This document shows, in pieces, positions 48,786 to 60,327 of a stretch of DNA of 64,000 bases (position 1 is the stretch's first letter; each line of letters begins with the position of its first letter). The notes beneath the pieces were generated by a model. It made no database searches, was not told where the DNA came from, and worked only from the letters and a program-made list of their open reading frames with translations. The translations under genes and the position numbers were made by a program. Origin of the DNA: Pezizomycotina sp. ARF18 (Eukaryota; Ascomycota); the NCBI GenBank assembly GCA_002224055.1, contig AZLU01000123.1, positions 1-64,000 on the forward strand, given 5' to 3'.

Positions 48786-49748
48786 TTACGACCCTGTTCT
48801 TAGTTTGGCCTTAGCTTCCCATGCTTGTACCTTTGGAATTGTTCTATAACAAAGACAGATTGGTTATTAGGAGGTTGGCTATTAAGGATAGAAGAACGAG
48901 GGATGAAGATGCTACGAACGTTGAGTACGTCTTGAAAGCTCCTCTGACATTGTTGGGTTAGGGAATGCGGTCTTCAGGCCCCATTTTTCGAAGCCGGAGT
49001 TCGGGACAATCGTAGTCGTAGGAGGCTTGTCATTCATGTAAGATATCCACGCGTGCCTAGTTTGGTGAGTAAAACAATTCCTAGACCGTCTTCATATGAA
49101 TAAATTGGGGGATATAGCTGGTTTATGTACCATTCCGGCGAGATTTGCGAACTATAGACACCAGATAGAAATTAGTTTCCGTCGCCATCTTTGAGTTTTA
49201 GGGCTGAAGTGGACTTACGGATCATTATAATGGTCTTTATAGTCAACCATCTTGTTCTCACTACATGAAGTTTAGTAACTATCAGCGAACCCGTCACAAT
49301 TCGCTTCGAGAAGATTTCTCGTAGTATCGCGTGATGGGGACCGAGCAAACGTACGGGGCAACTCCTCAGCATCGTTTTGGAAATACTTGTTCCCATATTT
49401 GTCAATGCCAACAAGCGTGCCAGCTTTTGTATCGCCTGCAAAAATTATTGTTCATTAGCGTTGAAAATTCAGGACGGTCGGCTATCAGATTTCTTGGACG
49501 TCCATACCGATGTTCTAAGAAGATCGCACGTCTCGCAAAAGTTAACTTCGTCCGAGAGAGCTGTATTTCGTAGGGGCTTCAGGTTATACTAGAGGGGATC
49601 CGTAAACGTACATATAGCTGGTGAACGAAGTCCTATTGAAGAATCCCCGAGATGTAAGCAGTCACTTCCCAGCGAGCTATAAGACGGAGGAACCAACCCT
49701 TATCCCGACCCTCCACAGGTTCCTAATCGTTCGTGTTGGCGAACTCAT
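48786..49748 (-). CDS. NDUFA12: NADH:ubiquinone oxidoreductase accessory subunit NDUFA12 (B17.2)
   Basis: A small accessory subunit of mitochondrial complex I, at the matrix arm. None of the open frames is long because the gene has short exons. Seen on the minus strand: MSSPTRTIRNLWRVGIR at 49748, a short exon DFVHQLY, then GDTKAGTLVGIDKYGNKYFQ and NDAEELP (about 49445-49360), MVDYKDHYNDP, SQISPEWY, HAWISYMNDKPPTTTIVP (about 49060-49010), NNVRGAFKTYST and the last exon IPKVQAWEAKAKLRTGS with stop at 48786. All these match the family order (YGNKYFxN, RWVxYxxxxxDPSxIxPEWxxWLxY). Family length is about 140 residues, and this fits. One or two base losses (near 49240 and 48980) are needed. Its presence shows a complex I-bearing fungus. 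Confidence 0.88.
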
Positions 49749-50220
49749 CTTTCTTCCCTAGCCTCGTTTATTCTCCGTAGAGACCGCAGTTGTTCAATTG
49801 TTGGATGGAGAACTCGGGGAATGGTTCGATTGAGGTAGCGAGAGAAACACACGATTTAAACCTCCAAAATTTGAAAGGGGTTTAATTGGTCGGCTGGGGG
49901 TCAAATCTTCAAATAAGCTTGGCATTCCGGGAAATATACTTAGAGCAAATATATACGCTTTAACTTCTCCAAGGGTTTCTTTATTAGGGATTATTGCTCC
50001 TTTTAGTATCAGAAACGAGTATGATCATAACAACAATACTACGAAGATAATAGATACTTCGACAATTGAAAAACCATACTATATCTCCGCAACACTACAC
50101 TTTTTGCGATACGAAGAGGAAGGCAGCTGCGATTCTTAAATAAACAGCGGACAAGCTACAGTCGGATTTTCTCTCGCCCAGCAACAAGCAACTGGTTCCC
50201 CAGCGATTTTCCCCCGGACA
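49749..50220. promoter_or_regulatory. Divergent promoter region between NDUFA12 and PGS1
   Basis: A 470-bp stretch between two head-to-head genes for mitochondrial proteins. It must hold both promoters; I see no specific factor site that I can name. No other gene recognised. Confidence 0.45.
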
Positions 50221-52158
50221 ATGATAATCGGCGGTGCGCGCACGCTATTTGTCCGCCAGGTCCGTCACTTTACGTATAGTGGCATTCGGTCATGCCCTCT
50301 TAAAAGTCGGACGTTCTTCAGTGGGAGTACAGCTGCCGGACATGCAGCTGCCGCCTCCTCGGGTGCCAGTCCTCCAGTGCTCAAGATGATGGGTACAGTT
50401 GTTGAAGAATTGGATCGCCTAGCTCCACGCTTCGAGATAAAACCGACGCAGGTGGAAATATATCTGGATCCGAAGGACTTTTATGCTGCGTTAAAGGTGG
50501 GAACACCTTTATGAACAATTCTTTGGGACCAAAATCTGCTTTTTATTCGCGGTCGGATGATAATTGAGACGGCCAGGGGGTGTGTAGAGAGGAATACTTC
50601 GAGCCAAGAGAAGAGTATTCCTATCCACGCTATACATCGGTAAGACTCAGCACGAATTAGTAAGTATAGTCGCTCACGTAGCTTCCTTCTTCCTATCTCT
50701 TGTTTCGGTGGTAACGGTCGTGCTCATTTTTCTCTCAAATACAGGTTGATACATTAAGGACTGCGCTCAGGAACGAACCGGAATTGAAGGTCTCAATACT
50801 CACGGATGCTCTTCGAGGCACTCGTGAAGCTCCGGACCCATGCTGCGCTTCCTTGTTGGCTCAATTGGTCGACGAATTTGGCCTGGACAGGGTCGACATA
50901 CGGATGTACCACACACCGGCTCTACGAGGTTTAGCAAAACGCTTCGTGCCTAAACGCTACAACGAGGGCTGGGGTCTGCAGCATATGAAGATTTATGGAT
51001 TCGATGATGAGGTCATGCTTTCAGGGTATGGCGTCCACTCGTAAGCTTCGTTGTGCATAGCACAGGCACGCGGACAAGAGCTAATATAGGGTTTCCGAAA
51101 CGTAGGGCAAACCTCTCGGAGGATTACTTTACAAATCGACAAGATCGCTACCACTCCTTTTCGTGCAAGAACTTGGCCGACCATTTGAACGGATCCACAG
51201 CAGCGTCTGTCGCTTCAGCTTTCGCGTGGATCCCACGAAAGAGCCAGCAGGATTTGAGTTAGTCTGGCCAGACACGAACGTCTGTCCTTCTCCGCTCGAA
51301 GATGCGAACGCCTTCAAGTCGGCTGCAACGTCTTTGATAGGGCCTCTACTAAGGCCAGCGGAACAACCAGCACCTCCGCAGTCCGGACCATCGAAAACAT
51401 ACGTCTACCCAATCGGCCAGTTTGCTCCAGTTCTTTCTCCTGGGAATATTTCTACAGAACACCCTGGACTGCTGGCGCTCCTGAGTATGCTATCTGATAG
51501 GTATTTCTCAGCGTCAGAGTGGGTATTCACCGCAGGCTATTTCAACATGCATTCCGACTACCAGAAGCTCTTGTTGTCATCGCGGTCAATGAGCGGTACG
51601 GTTATAACGGCTGCACCTCAAGCCAATGGATTTTACGGTTCATCCGGGTTATCGGGGTTTCTCCCCGAGGGTTATTTGATACTTGCTCAAAGATTCCTGA
51701 GGAGTGTGCATAAGGCCCGAAAGGATAGTAAGATTGACGTGCTGGAGTGGAGACGAGGAACCGTCGGTGAGCCTGAAGGATGGACTTACCATGCTAAAGG
51801 TATGTGTGTGCCTGTATTTGTTTTATTTTCAAGTGAGACGCAAATAACCTTCACTAAGCGCAGCATCAACTGACTCTACTATTCAACAGGCATCTGGATT
51901 ACGCCACCGCATCTTCAAAATCCGAGCATTACTGTCATCGGATCGTCAAATTATACCCGTCGGTCACATGCGTTAGATCTAGAGGTCAACGCGCTTATAA
52001 TCACTGAAGATGAAGGTCTTCAGAAGAAGCTTGGAGACGAAGTAAATTGGCTGAGAAGATGGACCAAGAAGCTTACTCTCGAGGAGTTCGACACGGAGGA
52101 AAGAAAGGTCGACTGGCGCACCAGAATACTACTTTGGATCACCGGACGTGCCTTGTGA
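50221..52158 (+). CDS. PGS1: CDP-diacylglycerol--glycerol-3-phosphate 3-phosphatidyltransferase, mitochondrial
   Basis: It makes phosphatidylglycerolphosphate, the committed step to cardiolipin in mitochondria, and belongs to the phospholipase D superfamily. The N-end MIIGGARTLFVRQVRHFTYS at 50221 fits a mitochondrial presequence. Then come LDRLAPRFEIKPTQVEIYLD, TLRTALRNEPELKVSILTDA, LRGTREAPDPCCASLLAQLV, the first HKD-type motif HMKIYGFDDEVMLSG with ANLSEDYFTNRQDRYH, CPSPLEDANAFKSAATSLIG, WVFTAGYFNMHSDYQKLLLS and the second motif HAKG...GSSNYTRRS. The protein ends RILLWITGRAL. Introns lie near 50497-50744, 51028-51106 and 51801-51889. Only one lost base was noticed (TTT run near 51185), so this is one of the better preserved genes. 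Confidence 0.96.
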
Positions 52159-52780
52159 ACGCCAGGAACTTTTTTTTTTTTTTTTTCCCTTCTAACCATA
52201 ACTATTCCAATGTATCTTTGTCTCTTACGGACGTCGGAAGTCTTACAATTCTGCTTGCTGTTTCATTTTCTTCTTCGCTCTTGTATCAGTAGTGTACCTT
52301 GTTATGATGCAGCTTTTGCTTAACATTTGAATACGACCCTAGAAATTCACATGCTTCTTATTATAAACACTCAATAGCCAGCTTGCAAGTGCCATTGCGA
52401 GTATTGTATAATTGTGAGCATCGGAAAGAACAAACCATTGTAGGTGGTCTGGTCGCGGTTTGTTGCGGCGCACACGAATACGAACGACTTAACCTAGCGG
52501 GAGAAAAGAAAAAAGCTGCCAGGTTTTTTTTTTTTTTTGGCTGAGAGCTCAAGGTGGACAAGCAATCATCGGCACTAAAAATTTGCATTGCGGGGGAACA
52601 CAGTGTAGTACATATTTTTCCGATAAATTTTATTTTTTCGACTTCAAAGACTTGATCTCTGTCAAACAAAAGTTGTTCACTAGATACTCGGTCTTCAGTC
52701 CTTAAATTTCCCTATTGTCTTATCCGTAAGCAAACCAAACTTTCTACAATTTAGAGTAGACTTAGTAGACATTCTCTCTC

Positions 52781-52821
<41 letters not shown>

Positions 52822-52914
52822 CATGCTGCGAAAAAGAATTTTTCTTACTTCGTTATACGAATTCGCATCTTTGACCCACTTGCTAACATTCTGTGCTTCA
52901 GTAAAACTTTCATA
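52159..52914. other. Intergenic between PGS1 and adenosine kinase
   Basis: 3' flank of PGS1 and upstream region of adenosine kinase. T runs at 52170-52186 and a 34-base T run at 52788-52821 shortly before the kinase start. No gene recognised. Confidence 0.6.
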
Positions 52915-54582
52915 ATGGTCAAAGAATACGGTCTCCTCTGCCTCGAAAATCCTCTCCTAGGTTTGTTTTCCTCGAATGCTACTCTAAAGTTTCATCACAT
53001 GCATATTTTGTGGAAAGCTGCTATTTACACACTTGCTGCCGCTTCAGTGGAATAAAATACACTAATCCTATCTTATCTTTTTTTTTTTTTTTTTTTCAAC
53101 AGATATCCAGTCCAATGGTTTGTAGACTTACTCACATTCTTGCAATTCGGAATGCATGGCTGTTCCGAAGCTTACCACGAAGCTTTCCTTACAGAGACGA
53201 GAGCCTTCTCAACAAGTACGGACTGAAGGCGGACGACGCCATATTAGCTGAAGAGAAGCATCTGGGCCTTTACGAAGATCTGATAAAGAACTACGATGCT
53301 CAGTTCATTTCCGGAGGAGCGGCTCAAAACAGTGCCCGTGGAGCGCAGGTTCGAGACGCTGCTATAAAGATCGAATCGTTCTTTAAAGTCCTCTTTTTCT
53401 CCGAAAAGGCTAATGTATTGAGAGCTACTGTTCTTCCCTATAGTACTTGCTGCCGCCGAACTCCACCGTCTTCATAGGTTGCATCGGCAACGACGACTAC
53501 GGCAAAAGGCTCACGGAGACCTGCCAAAAGGAAGGCCTCCGCGTTGAGTATCGCATCGACGAAACCCAACCGACGGGCCGGTGCGGCGTCATCATCACCA
53601 CCATCACCGCTCTATGTGCACCGATCTCGGCGCCGCGAACCACTACAAGCTCGAGCACTTGAAGCAGCCGAAATCTGGAAGCTCGTCGACAACGCCGAAA
53701 TCATCTACGTCGGAGGTTACCACTTGACGGTTTGCGTGCCTGCGGTCATGGCTCTGGCCGAGCACGCTGCCGAGACGAACAAGGTAGGCTCAGTAAACAG
53801 CGTAGATGTAAACAAAAAAATATGTTTAGAATCAATGGGCTGGAAAAGTTGCCTAACATCTCACTCTCGAATTGGAAAAGGTCTTCTCAATGGGTCTTTC
53901 GGCTCCATTCATTCCTCAATTTTTCAAGGACCAGCTCGACGGCACATCCGAATATTGGGATTACATCATCGGAAACGAAGCCGAGGCCCTGTCTTATGCT
54001 GAATCTCACGGCTTGGACGTAAGTTATGCTCCTCGGCCCATGTTATACGTTATTTTTTATTATATATTCGAAAGTTATGGTCTGAAATATTCGATCGCAT
54101 TACTACTAGACCAAAGATATCCCCACCATCACCAAGCACCTGGCCAACCTTCCAAGAAGAACACGAAGAGGAAGCGCGTTGCCATCATTACACAGGGACG
54201 GATCCACGATGTTGCCATCCAGGGCGAAGACGACATCAAATCTATCCCCGTTCATGTCATTGAAGCGAAGGACATCGTCGACACTACGGCAGCTGGGTAA
54301 GTATATGTCGAACCAACTATTCTTCTCATGTGGAGACCGTTTCTGATTTTGTGTGTTGCTAGTGATGCTTTTGCTGGTGGCTTCTTGGCCGGATTGATGC
54401 TTGAGAAGTCTTTGGACACCGCCGTAGATATGGACAGTTCCTTGCGAGCTTGATCATCAGGGAACAGGGTCCCACGTAAGTATTACTCCAACTTCCAGAC
54501 AGCCCCTGTGGACTCCTTACTAATGATTCGTTTCCTTCTTAGATATCCGTTCCCAAAGAAGGAATACGCTCCTTCGCAATAA
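52915..54582 (+). CDS. ADO1: Adenosine kinase
   Basis: A PfkB-family kinase that phosphorylates adenosine to AMP, recycling adenosine from the methyl cycle. The start MVKEYGLLCLENPLL at 52915 is followed by an intron, then DIQSNG, an intron and ESLLNKYGLKADDAILAEEK, LGLYEDLIKNYDAQFISGGA, AQNSARGAQ (substrate site), STVFIGCIGNDDYGKRLTET, TGRCGVIIT, IWKLVDNAEIIYVGGYHLTV, VFSMGLSAPFIPQFFKDQLD, IITQGRIHDVAIQGEDD and the PfkB signature DTTAAG/DAFAGGFLAGLM with the catalytic Asp. The last exon encodes YPFPKKEYAPSQ. About six introns are present. Base losses occur near 53600 and 54432 (GG run before QFLASLI). Confidence 0.96.
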
Positions 54583-54951
54583 AAAATTATTTCACTTCTT
54601 TCCTATATCTCCTTGAATTGAAAACCCAGTGATATCCCACGCTGCATTCAACAAAAGAAAAAAGGCCATGCTCCATCAAGTAGACATAGAATACACGTCA
54701 CCAAAAGCACTACATCTTCTGCCGTTAGCTTATGTCATTCAACGAAAAGAAGTTATGATTGGTATTTCAACATTCCATCTAATCAAAGGAAGTTAAACAC
54801 TCTTCTCTTTCTCAAGGTCTAAGTCAGAACTAACTTGATGGCTATTGTGATATCATTTCACGCGCTTACTGTGATATATCTATCGACCGACAGCCTCAAG
54901 ACTACGAGCGAAGACACTTTATTTAGCATAGTATTCATGCTGCTGCTGCTG
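54583..54951. other. Short convergent intergenic region
   Basis: 3' flanks of adenosine kinase and the EST1/SMG7-like gene. No gene recognised. Confidence 0.6.
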
Positions 54952-57824
54952 CTATGACCTTGAAGCCCCATTGTATCGTTCCTCAGGCCACTGGTTGGGG
55001 TACTGAAACGACCCATTGCCAGGATGCGAGCCCTGGTAGCCAAAAGGTGGCTGCATGGGTGGTCCCATACTCGTCCGTCCAATGTTCTGGTTTACGTTAT
55101 ACTGCGGAAGTGGACCTTGCGCCGTTCTCATGCCATGGTTTCGGAAATTTGAGTAGTTCGGATCATTCGCCCGCTAGGTGCTGCGGCATCGTACTGTAAG
55201 CTCTGAATCTGGGGCGAATAGCGCTGAGGCTGCTGTGGAGCATTCCAGCTTGCAGCAGTAACAACATCGGCCTGCCGAGGCGTATTAGGCGTCGACAGGG
55301 AGAGTGTCTGGCTGTAATTCTGGACAAAGTCAACAAGATCTCTCGCCGTGATTTGGTCTCGATTTGCGCAGCAGTAGTAGCCGACGAGGAGGCGGCGGCG
55401 CCTGTCGCTTTTGTAATCCCTCCTGAAGTACCTTCCTCGCTTGAGCAGCAGCAGCTTCCAGCTTGCTACTGCAGCTGCCTGCTTTGAGCCAAATTGCGCT
55501 GATGCACCAAAATCTTTCTTGCCTTTAAAAACAATCTCTTCTTCGTCATCGTCATCGGCACTCTTTCTTGAGCCTCGTGTATTGAAAACAGGCTGTATAT
55601 TGGGGCCCACGAGATCATCAACCATAGCATTTAACTTCGTTGTCATCGTCGACGACACTGCTTCAGATACCACCGACCCCATATGAATGCTTCTCTCCGG
55701 CTTAGAAACCGAATTTGCCGCCCTCGAGCTCGACCCTTTGACAAACTGGCTTTTAGGTATATCTCGAACGGTTATTGGAGGGTATTGGTTAGAAGAATGC
55801 ATATTCGAGGTCTGCGTGCTGATGATCCCATCGTCAAATGCAAACGTATTATCTCGAGCAGCTATCGGACATTCTCGTATGTGCAAAGCTCCACAACATC
55901 TTCGAGCAAAAACAGGATTCGTGCAAGCGTTTCATCGTTTGGATGACCCCTCTCGTTCTCCTTGCTGGGGTGGACAGCCTCTTGAGATCCCTAGTCCTCT
56001 CGACCGTGTTTTCTTTGAAAGGAAGGAAACCCAATACGTCTGCGTCTTCTTCGAGAATATAGTCAACATTTGATAGCGATCGCATGGGAAACGTTGCAAG
56101 TAGTAATGACATGGCACTCGCGTATATTTGCCAAAGCTGTTTATCTGCACGTTAAGGGAAGTATCTGCCAGCTGGTCTGTCAGCGTCGGATGATCAACGA
56201 GAAGCCAAGACGAATAGAGTCTCAAGCTTGGGAGCATTCTGCGCGCCACGGCTGTTACATTCTCAGAAAGATGTCTGTCCTGTTCCCCAGCCTGCTGTTC
56301 GCCGGATGCCTCCGTCGCTACCCTCTCAAGTTCCTGCTGTAGGACCAAAAGTAACGAAGTGAAGGTTTCGATATTCAAACGAAGGTAGTTTGTAGAATGG
56401 GCATGCGGGATTGAGATCGCTTCGCTACATGGAACTCTGCAGCAATATTGATCAGAACAATCTTGTTGAGCACTCCAACCGCGACGGACCGGTCTTTGAC
56501 GGCAAGCGTTAGCTGATTCAGCATTTCGCTCTTGAGCGATTCATTCTCGGCAGGTTCAATCCCAGTGTAACATTGCGCGTGGAACCTGATGAACAGCAGC
56601 AACAGATCCTCAACTGCTTGTTCGTCCCGGCGATTGGGCACCTTCAGGCTTCCGGCCTGATACGTCTTCAAGATCTTTTGAAAGTTGTGTTGAGATTTGC
56701 CGTCGTCTTATCAACAGGTTCCGGCACGGATAGTGCTCTGTAAAGTTGATATATAACCGATAAGTGGCTGCCTTCTGTCATTGATATGACTGCCAACTGA
56801 TTGTAAGCGTTGCCCAAGCCAGGAACTAGCTGCTTAGCCAGATTGTAATATCCACAGCAGGGCCCCAGTTTTTTGACTTTCCCTCCTTCTTAGCATCAGG
56901 AATTGAATGCGTTTCCCGGTATCGCGAAAGGTCCCTAGCCGGATGAGCGCCATGTAGCAAGATTTGATAACCAATTCTCTTCTTTCCCGGTCGCGGCGCG
57001 TCTGTTCTCCGGAGGGTTAACTATAGACAATTAAAGTTGGTTATTTAGAACATAGGAAACAGAAGAAGAAGAAAAAAAAATACAGGGTATTGCACACACT
57101 CTCAAACTTGAACTCCTTCACGATCGGTCCAGCTCTGGCACTTTAAAGTGGGATGCTAGGCGCTGGATGAACAATCTGAAGAATTTCATCGCCGATTTGA
57201 TTGAATTGACGAACATAGAGTTTAGTTTCCGCAGCTCGACCGGTCTCTTCTTAACCAAATTCGCCTGCTGGAGCTTTATCAGAGTCAGTAGGAGGAAGGC
57301 AGAAGAAGATTTCGAATTTTCAGTCACTGACAGCGTTCAAGGTAGCTCTGTAATGCTCGATCAGGTGGTGCTGTTTCGACCACATTCGCTCGTCGACGTC
57401 TTTCTCGTGTGCATACTGAATATCGTAGAAAATAACGAGTTCGAAAGAGTCTCTCATCCTACAAGATCCAAAGAACGAAACTATTTAGCATGGGAACGTT
57501 TTGAATTCGATTCAATACTTCGAATCTAAGAGAAAAAACCAATAATAAAAGGCATTCTGAGGAGTAGAAAAAATTTATGAGAAAGCTTACTGGGTGAGTT
57601 TCTGTTCCACATCTTTTGCAGTACGGGACCGTCAGTTTGTTCTTAGGGATTTCAAGAGCCCATGAAGCTCTTTTTCAAAGGCTACCGCATTGCTAGAAAT
57701 TACGAGACGAGGAGTTTTAGTTAGTTGAAGGTTGTGGTATCGAAAGCGAAAATTGTGTATGTGTTTTTTGGTGAAGCACCTACTCAAATGCTTGCTCCGC
57801 TTGAGCCCTTCCGTCTTCCTGCAT
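54952..57824 (-). CDS. EST1/SMG7-family protein (Ebs1-like; nonsense-mediated decay or telomerase factor)
   Basis: The family has a 14-3-3-like N-domain and an EST1 helical-repeat domain; members act in nonsense-mediated mRNA decay (SMG7/Ebs1) or telomerase recruitment (Est1). Seen in order: AFEKELHGLLKSLRTN, IQYAHEKDVDERMWSKQHHL, IEHYRATLNAVSD, KRPVELRKLNSMFVNSIKSA, KFFRLFIQRLASHF, GLGNAYNQLAVISMTEGSHL, YQLYRALSVPEPVDKTTANL, FKTYQAGSLKVP, EDLLLLFIRFHAQCYTGIEP, ARRMLPSLRLYSSWLLVDHP, ILEEDADVLGFLPF and DDEEEIVFKGKK, then a Gln/Pro-rich tail with stop at 54952. The start at 57824 (MQEDGRAQAEQAFE) is tentative. At least five frame breaks occur. Which of the two roles applies cannot be told here. 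Confidence 0.8.
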
Positions 57825-58700
57825 CGTCTGTAGAAGAATTCAGGTTCCCCGTTTCGTTGTTCTTCTGATATATTAACTGTTTGCTGCTGCTACTCGATTG
57901 ATACAATGCGGTGTATTTCAGACGTTTTACTGTTCGCTGCCGATATACGCACAAATTTGATCCTGTGTATGACTCGGAAAAAGATAGGTGGACGTGTCTG
58001 TGCAATGACGCATCATCTCGCGTAGGTTCTTTGATTTTTGTAGGGCCGCGAATACCAAACTGTCCGTAATTCGGTGATCTTGAATATATTCTTTCCTATA
58101 TTCTTACCGCCATGAGCCCTCTTTCGTTCTTTGTTATCGTCTTCTTCCCTGTAATATCGATTGTAGTTAATGATGAAGATAAAGAAGAAGGCTTCAGCGG
58201 TAGGAATGGGCAATTGGCAATAAGAAAGAGTTCAATTCATATCCAAGTTGGGTGAGATGCGGCTTAAAATAGTCAGTCAGAAAAAAAAAAAAAAAAAAAA
58301 AAGAAACTTTTACCTGATTACTGAAGTTTTATCTAATTGGCCGATTAAGCGAGGTCCAAGTTCGTCTCCGTGTCTCGGCATTTGCATTCTCAAGCTGTAT
58401 TACATAAGCTGCAACTCTATCTGTTTTTCGAAGGGCACAAACCCTATTTTTCTGTGCGAGCACAAATTTTTTTTTTCTGTGGTAAAAAAAAAAGGAATAA
58501 GGGTTTCAATATTTTCTTTGCGAGCCAAGGATTTCGTATCTACGGGTAGGTAGGTTAGCAGGAGAGGAAAAAAAAAAAAAAAAAGGAATTAATTATTATC
58601 AACACTTCCCAAATATACTATCGAATATTAGTTCTCCTCCAACAACCCTTCTATTTTTTAAGTACAATCGCGAGAACACGGATAGTAATATACAGACGAC
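57825..58700. promoter_or_regulatory. Divergent intergenic region between the EST1/SMG7-like and uL2 genes
   Basis: Contains the upstream region of both genes, A runs at 58279-58302 and 58567-58585, and several short open frames with no similarity. A minus-strand frame at 58013-58213 may be leader sequence of the EST1-like gene. Confidence 0.4.
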
Positions 58701-59917
58701 ATGGGAAGAGTTATCAGGAATCAGCGTAAAGGCCGTGGAAGCATCTGTAAGTTCATTACTTTAGTATTCACCTCGTCGTCGTTGGATGCTTTTCCAGCTT
58801 CAATGTTTGAAGCTCTTTCGTGAAGGCAGGGTCGACTGAAAGGCTCAAATGTTTTTGCTAAGCTGATGGAAAATAGTCACGGCCCACACTAGGCTACGAA
58901 AGGTATGAAACGTTCGATTCAGGCGATATTTCGATATTCTATCTTGGGGACATGTTGGAGGAAGGTTTCTTGCGAAATGGCGAACCAGATCGAGCTGACA
59001 TTATACATTTCACGACTTTCAGAACCCCGCTCAATTCAGAACCCTCGACTACTCTGAACGACATGGATACGTTAGGGGTATTGTGAAGGATATCATCCAC
59101 GATTCCGGCCGTGGCGCTCCTCTGGCAACCGTCGTCTTCCGCGACCCATACAAATTCAGGCTAAAGAAAGAAACGTATGCGCTCTCAGCTCTCAGCTTCT
59201 CAACACTACCTTTCTTGTTCTTCTTGTGATGGGCGAATATTATACAAGTTGGATTTCGAAATGCTAATTCGGGTTTTTTGGTTGTCTTGCAGCTTCATTG
59301 CCAATGAGGGAATGTACTCGGGTCAGTTCGTTTACGCTGGAAAGAAAGCGACCCTCACTGTCGGCAACATACTTCCCCTCGGTGTCATGCCCGAAGGTAC
59401 CGTCGTCACCAACGTCGAAGAGAAGGCTGGAGATCGTGGAGCTTTGGGCCGTACCTCCGGCAACTACGTTACCATTGTCGGCCACAACCCCGATGAAGGC
59501 AAGACCCGTGTCAAGCTGCCATCTGGTGCCAAGAAGGTCCTGCCGTCCGCCTCGCGTGGAATGATTGGAATCGTTGCTGGTGGTGGTCGTACCGACAAGC
59601 CGCTGCTCAAGGCCTCGAGGGCGATGCACAAGGCCAAGACGAAGAGGAACAATTGGCCCAAGACTCGTGGTGTTGCAATGAATCCCGTCGACCATCCTCA
59701 CGGTGGTGGTAACCATCACATATCGGAAAGCCTCTACTATCTCGAGATATGCTGCCCGCGGTCAAAAAGCTGGTCTCATTGCTGCCCGCAGAACTGGTAT
59801 GTGCATTATTTTATGGCCGGGAAAAAGAGACAAAATCAAAATCTCCCATGAAGGCTTTCTTGCTAACTTTTTTCTTTTACAGGTCTGCTGCGTGGTACCC
59901 AGAAGGTTAAGGAGTAG
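58701..59917 (+). CDS. RPL2: Cytosolic ribosomal protein uL2 (L8/Rpl2)
   Basis: A core large-subunit protein next to the peptidyl-transferase centre. The start [15 protein letters not shown] at 58701 sits in a 51-base first exon, an intron position common for fungal uL2. Then come FTAHTRLRK (tiny exon 58876-58901), [93 protein letters not shown] and the uL2 signature [13 protein letters not shown] near 59680-59720. [20 protein letters not shown] and, after a last intron, [10 protein letters not shown] follow (stop 59915-59917). Full length is about 254 residues, as expected. Two lost bases lie near 59720-59735. A possible polyadenylation signal AATAAA lies at 60169-60174. Confidence 0.97.
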
Positions 59918-60168
59918 ATTGTTATATAATTTCTTTTTACATTCCTGTTTAATACGTTTTCACCTCATTTCCGACAACCCCTTTTCCTATTCCTCTAAAA
60001 CAGACTTTTTCTTTCTCTTCTTTTCCTTTTACTAATTCCGGGCTATCATCATCATTTTCGTTGTCATTGTTTTTCCGGCTCCGTTTCTACATTCTCTCTT
60101 GTTTTTTTATCTGTGTAGTACGGTGACATAACGATCACTTGGGCAATCTTACTATGGGCGTATTTGAG

Positions 60169-60174
60169 AATAAA
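60169..60174 (+). terminator. Possible polyadenylation signal of uL2
   Basis: AATAAA about 250 bases after the uL2 stop. In an AT-rich flank this hexamer may be chance. Confidence 0.2.
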
Positions 60175-60327
60175 ACTTCTTCATTTTAGTAATGATCATG
60201 ATCTTTACTTCCACTATCCATAAATGCTACATTGAGAATCTATATATTGTGGAGTTCTGCACCAGGAACAACACTATAGGCTTATATTTTCATAAAAAGA
60301 AGATACTAATAATATATATTCAATTAT

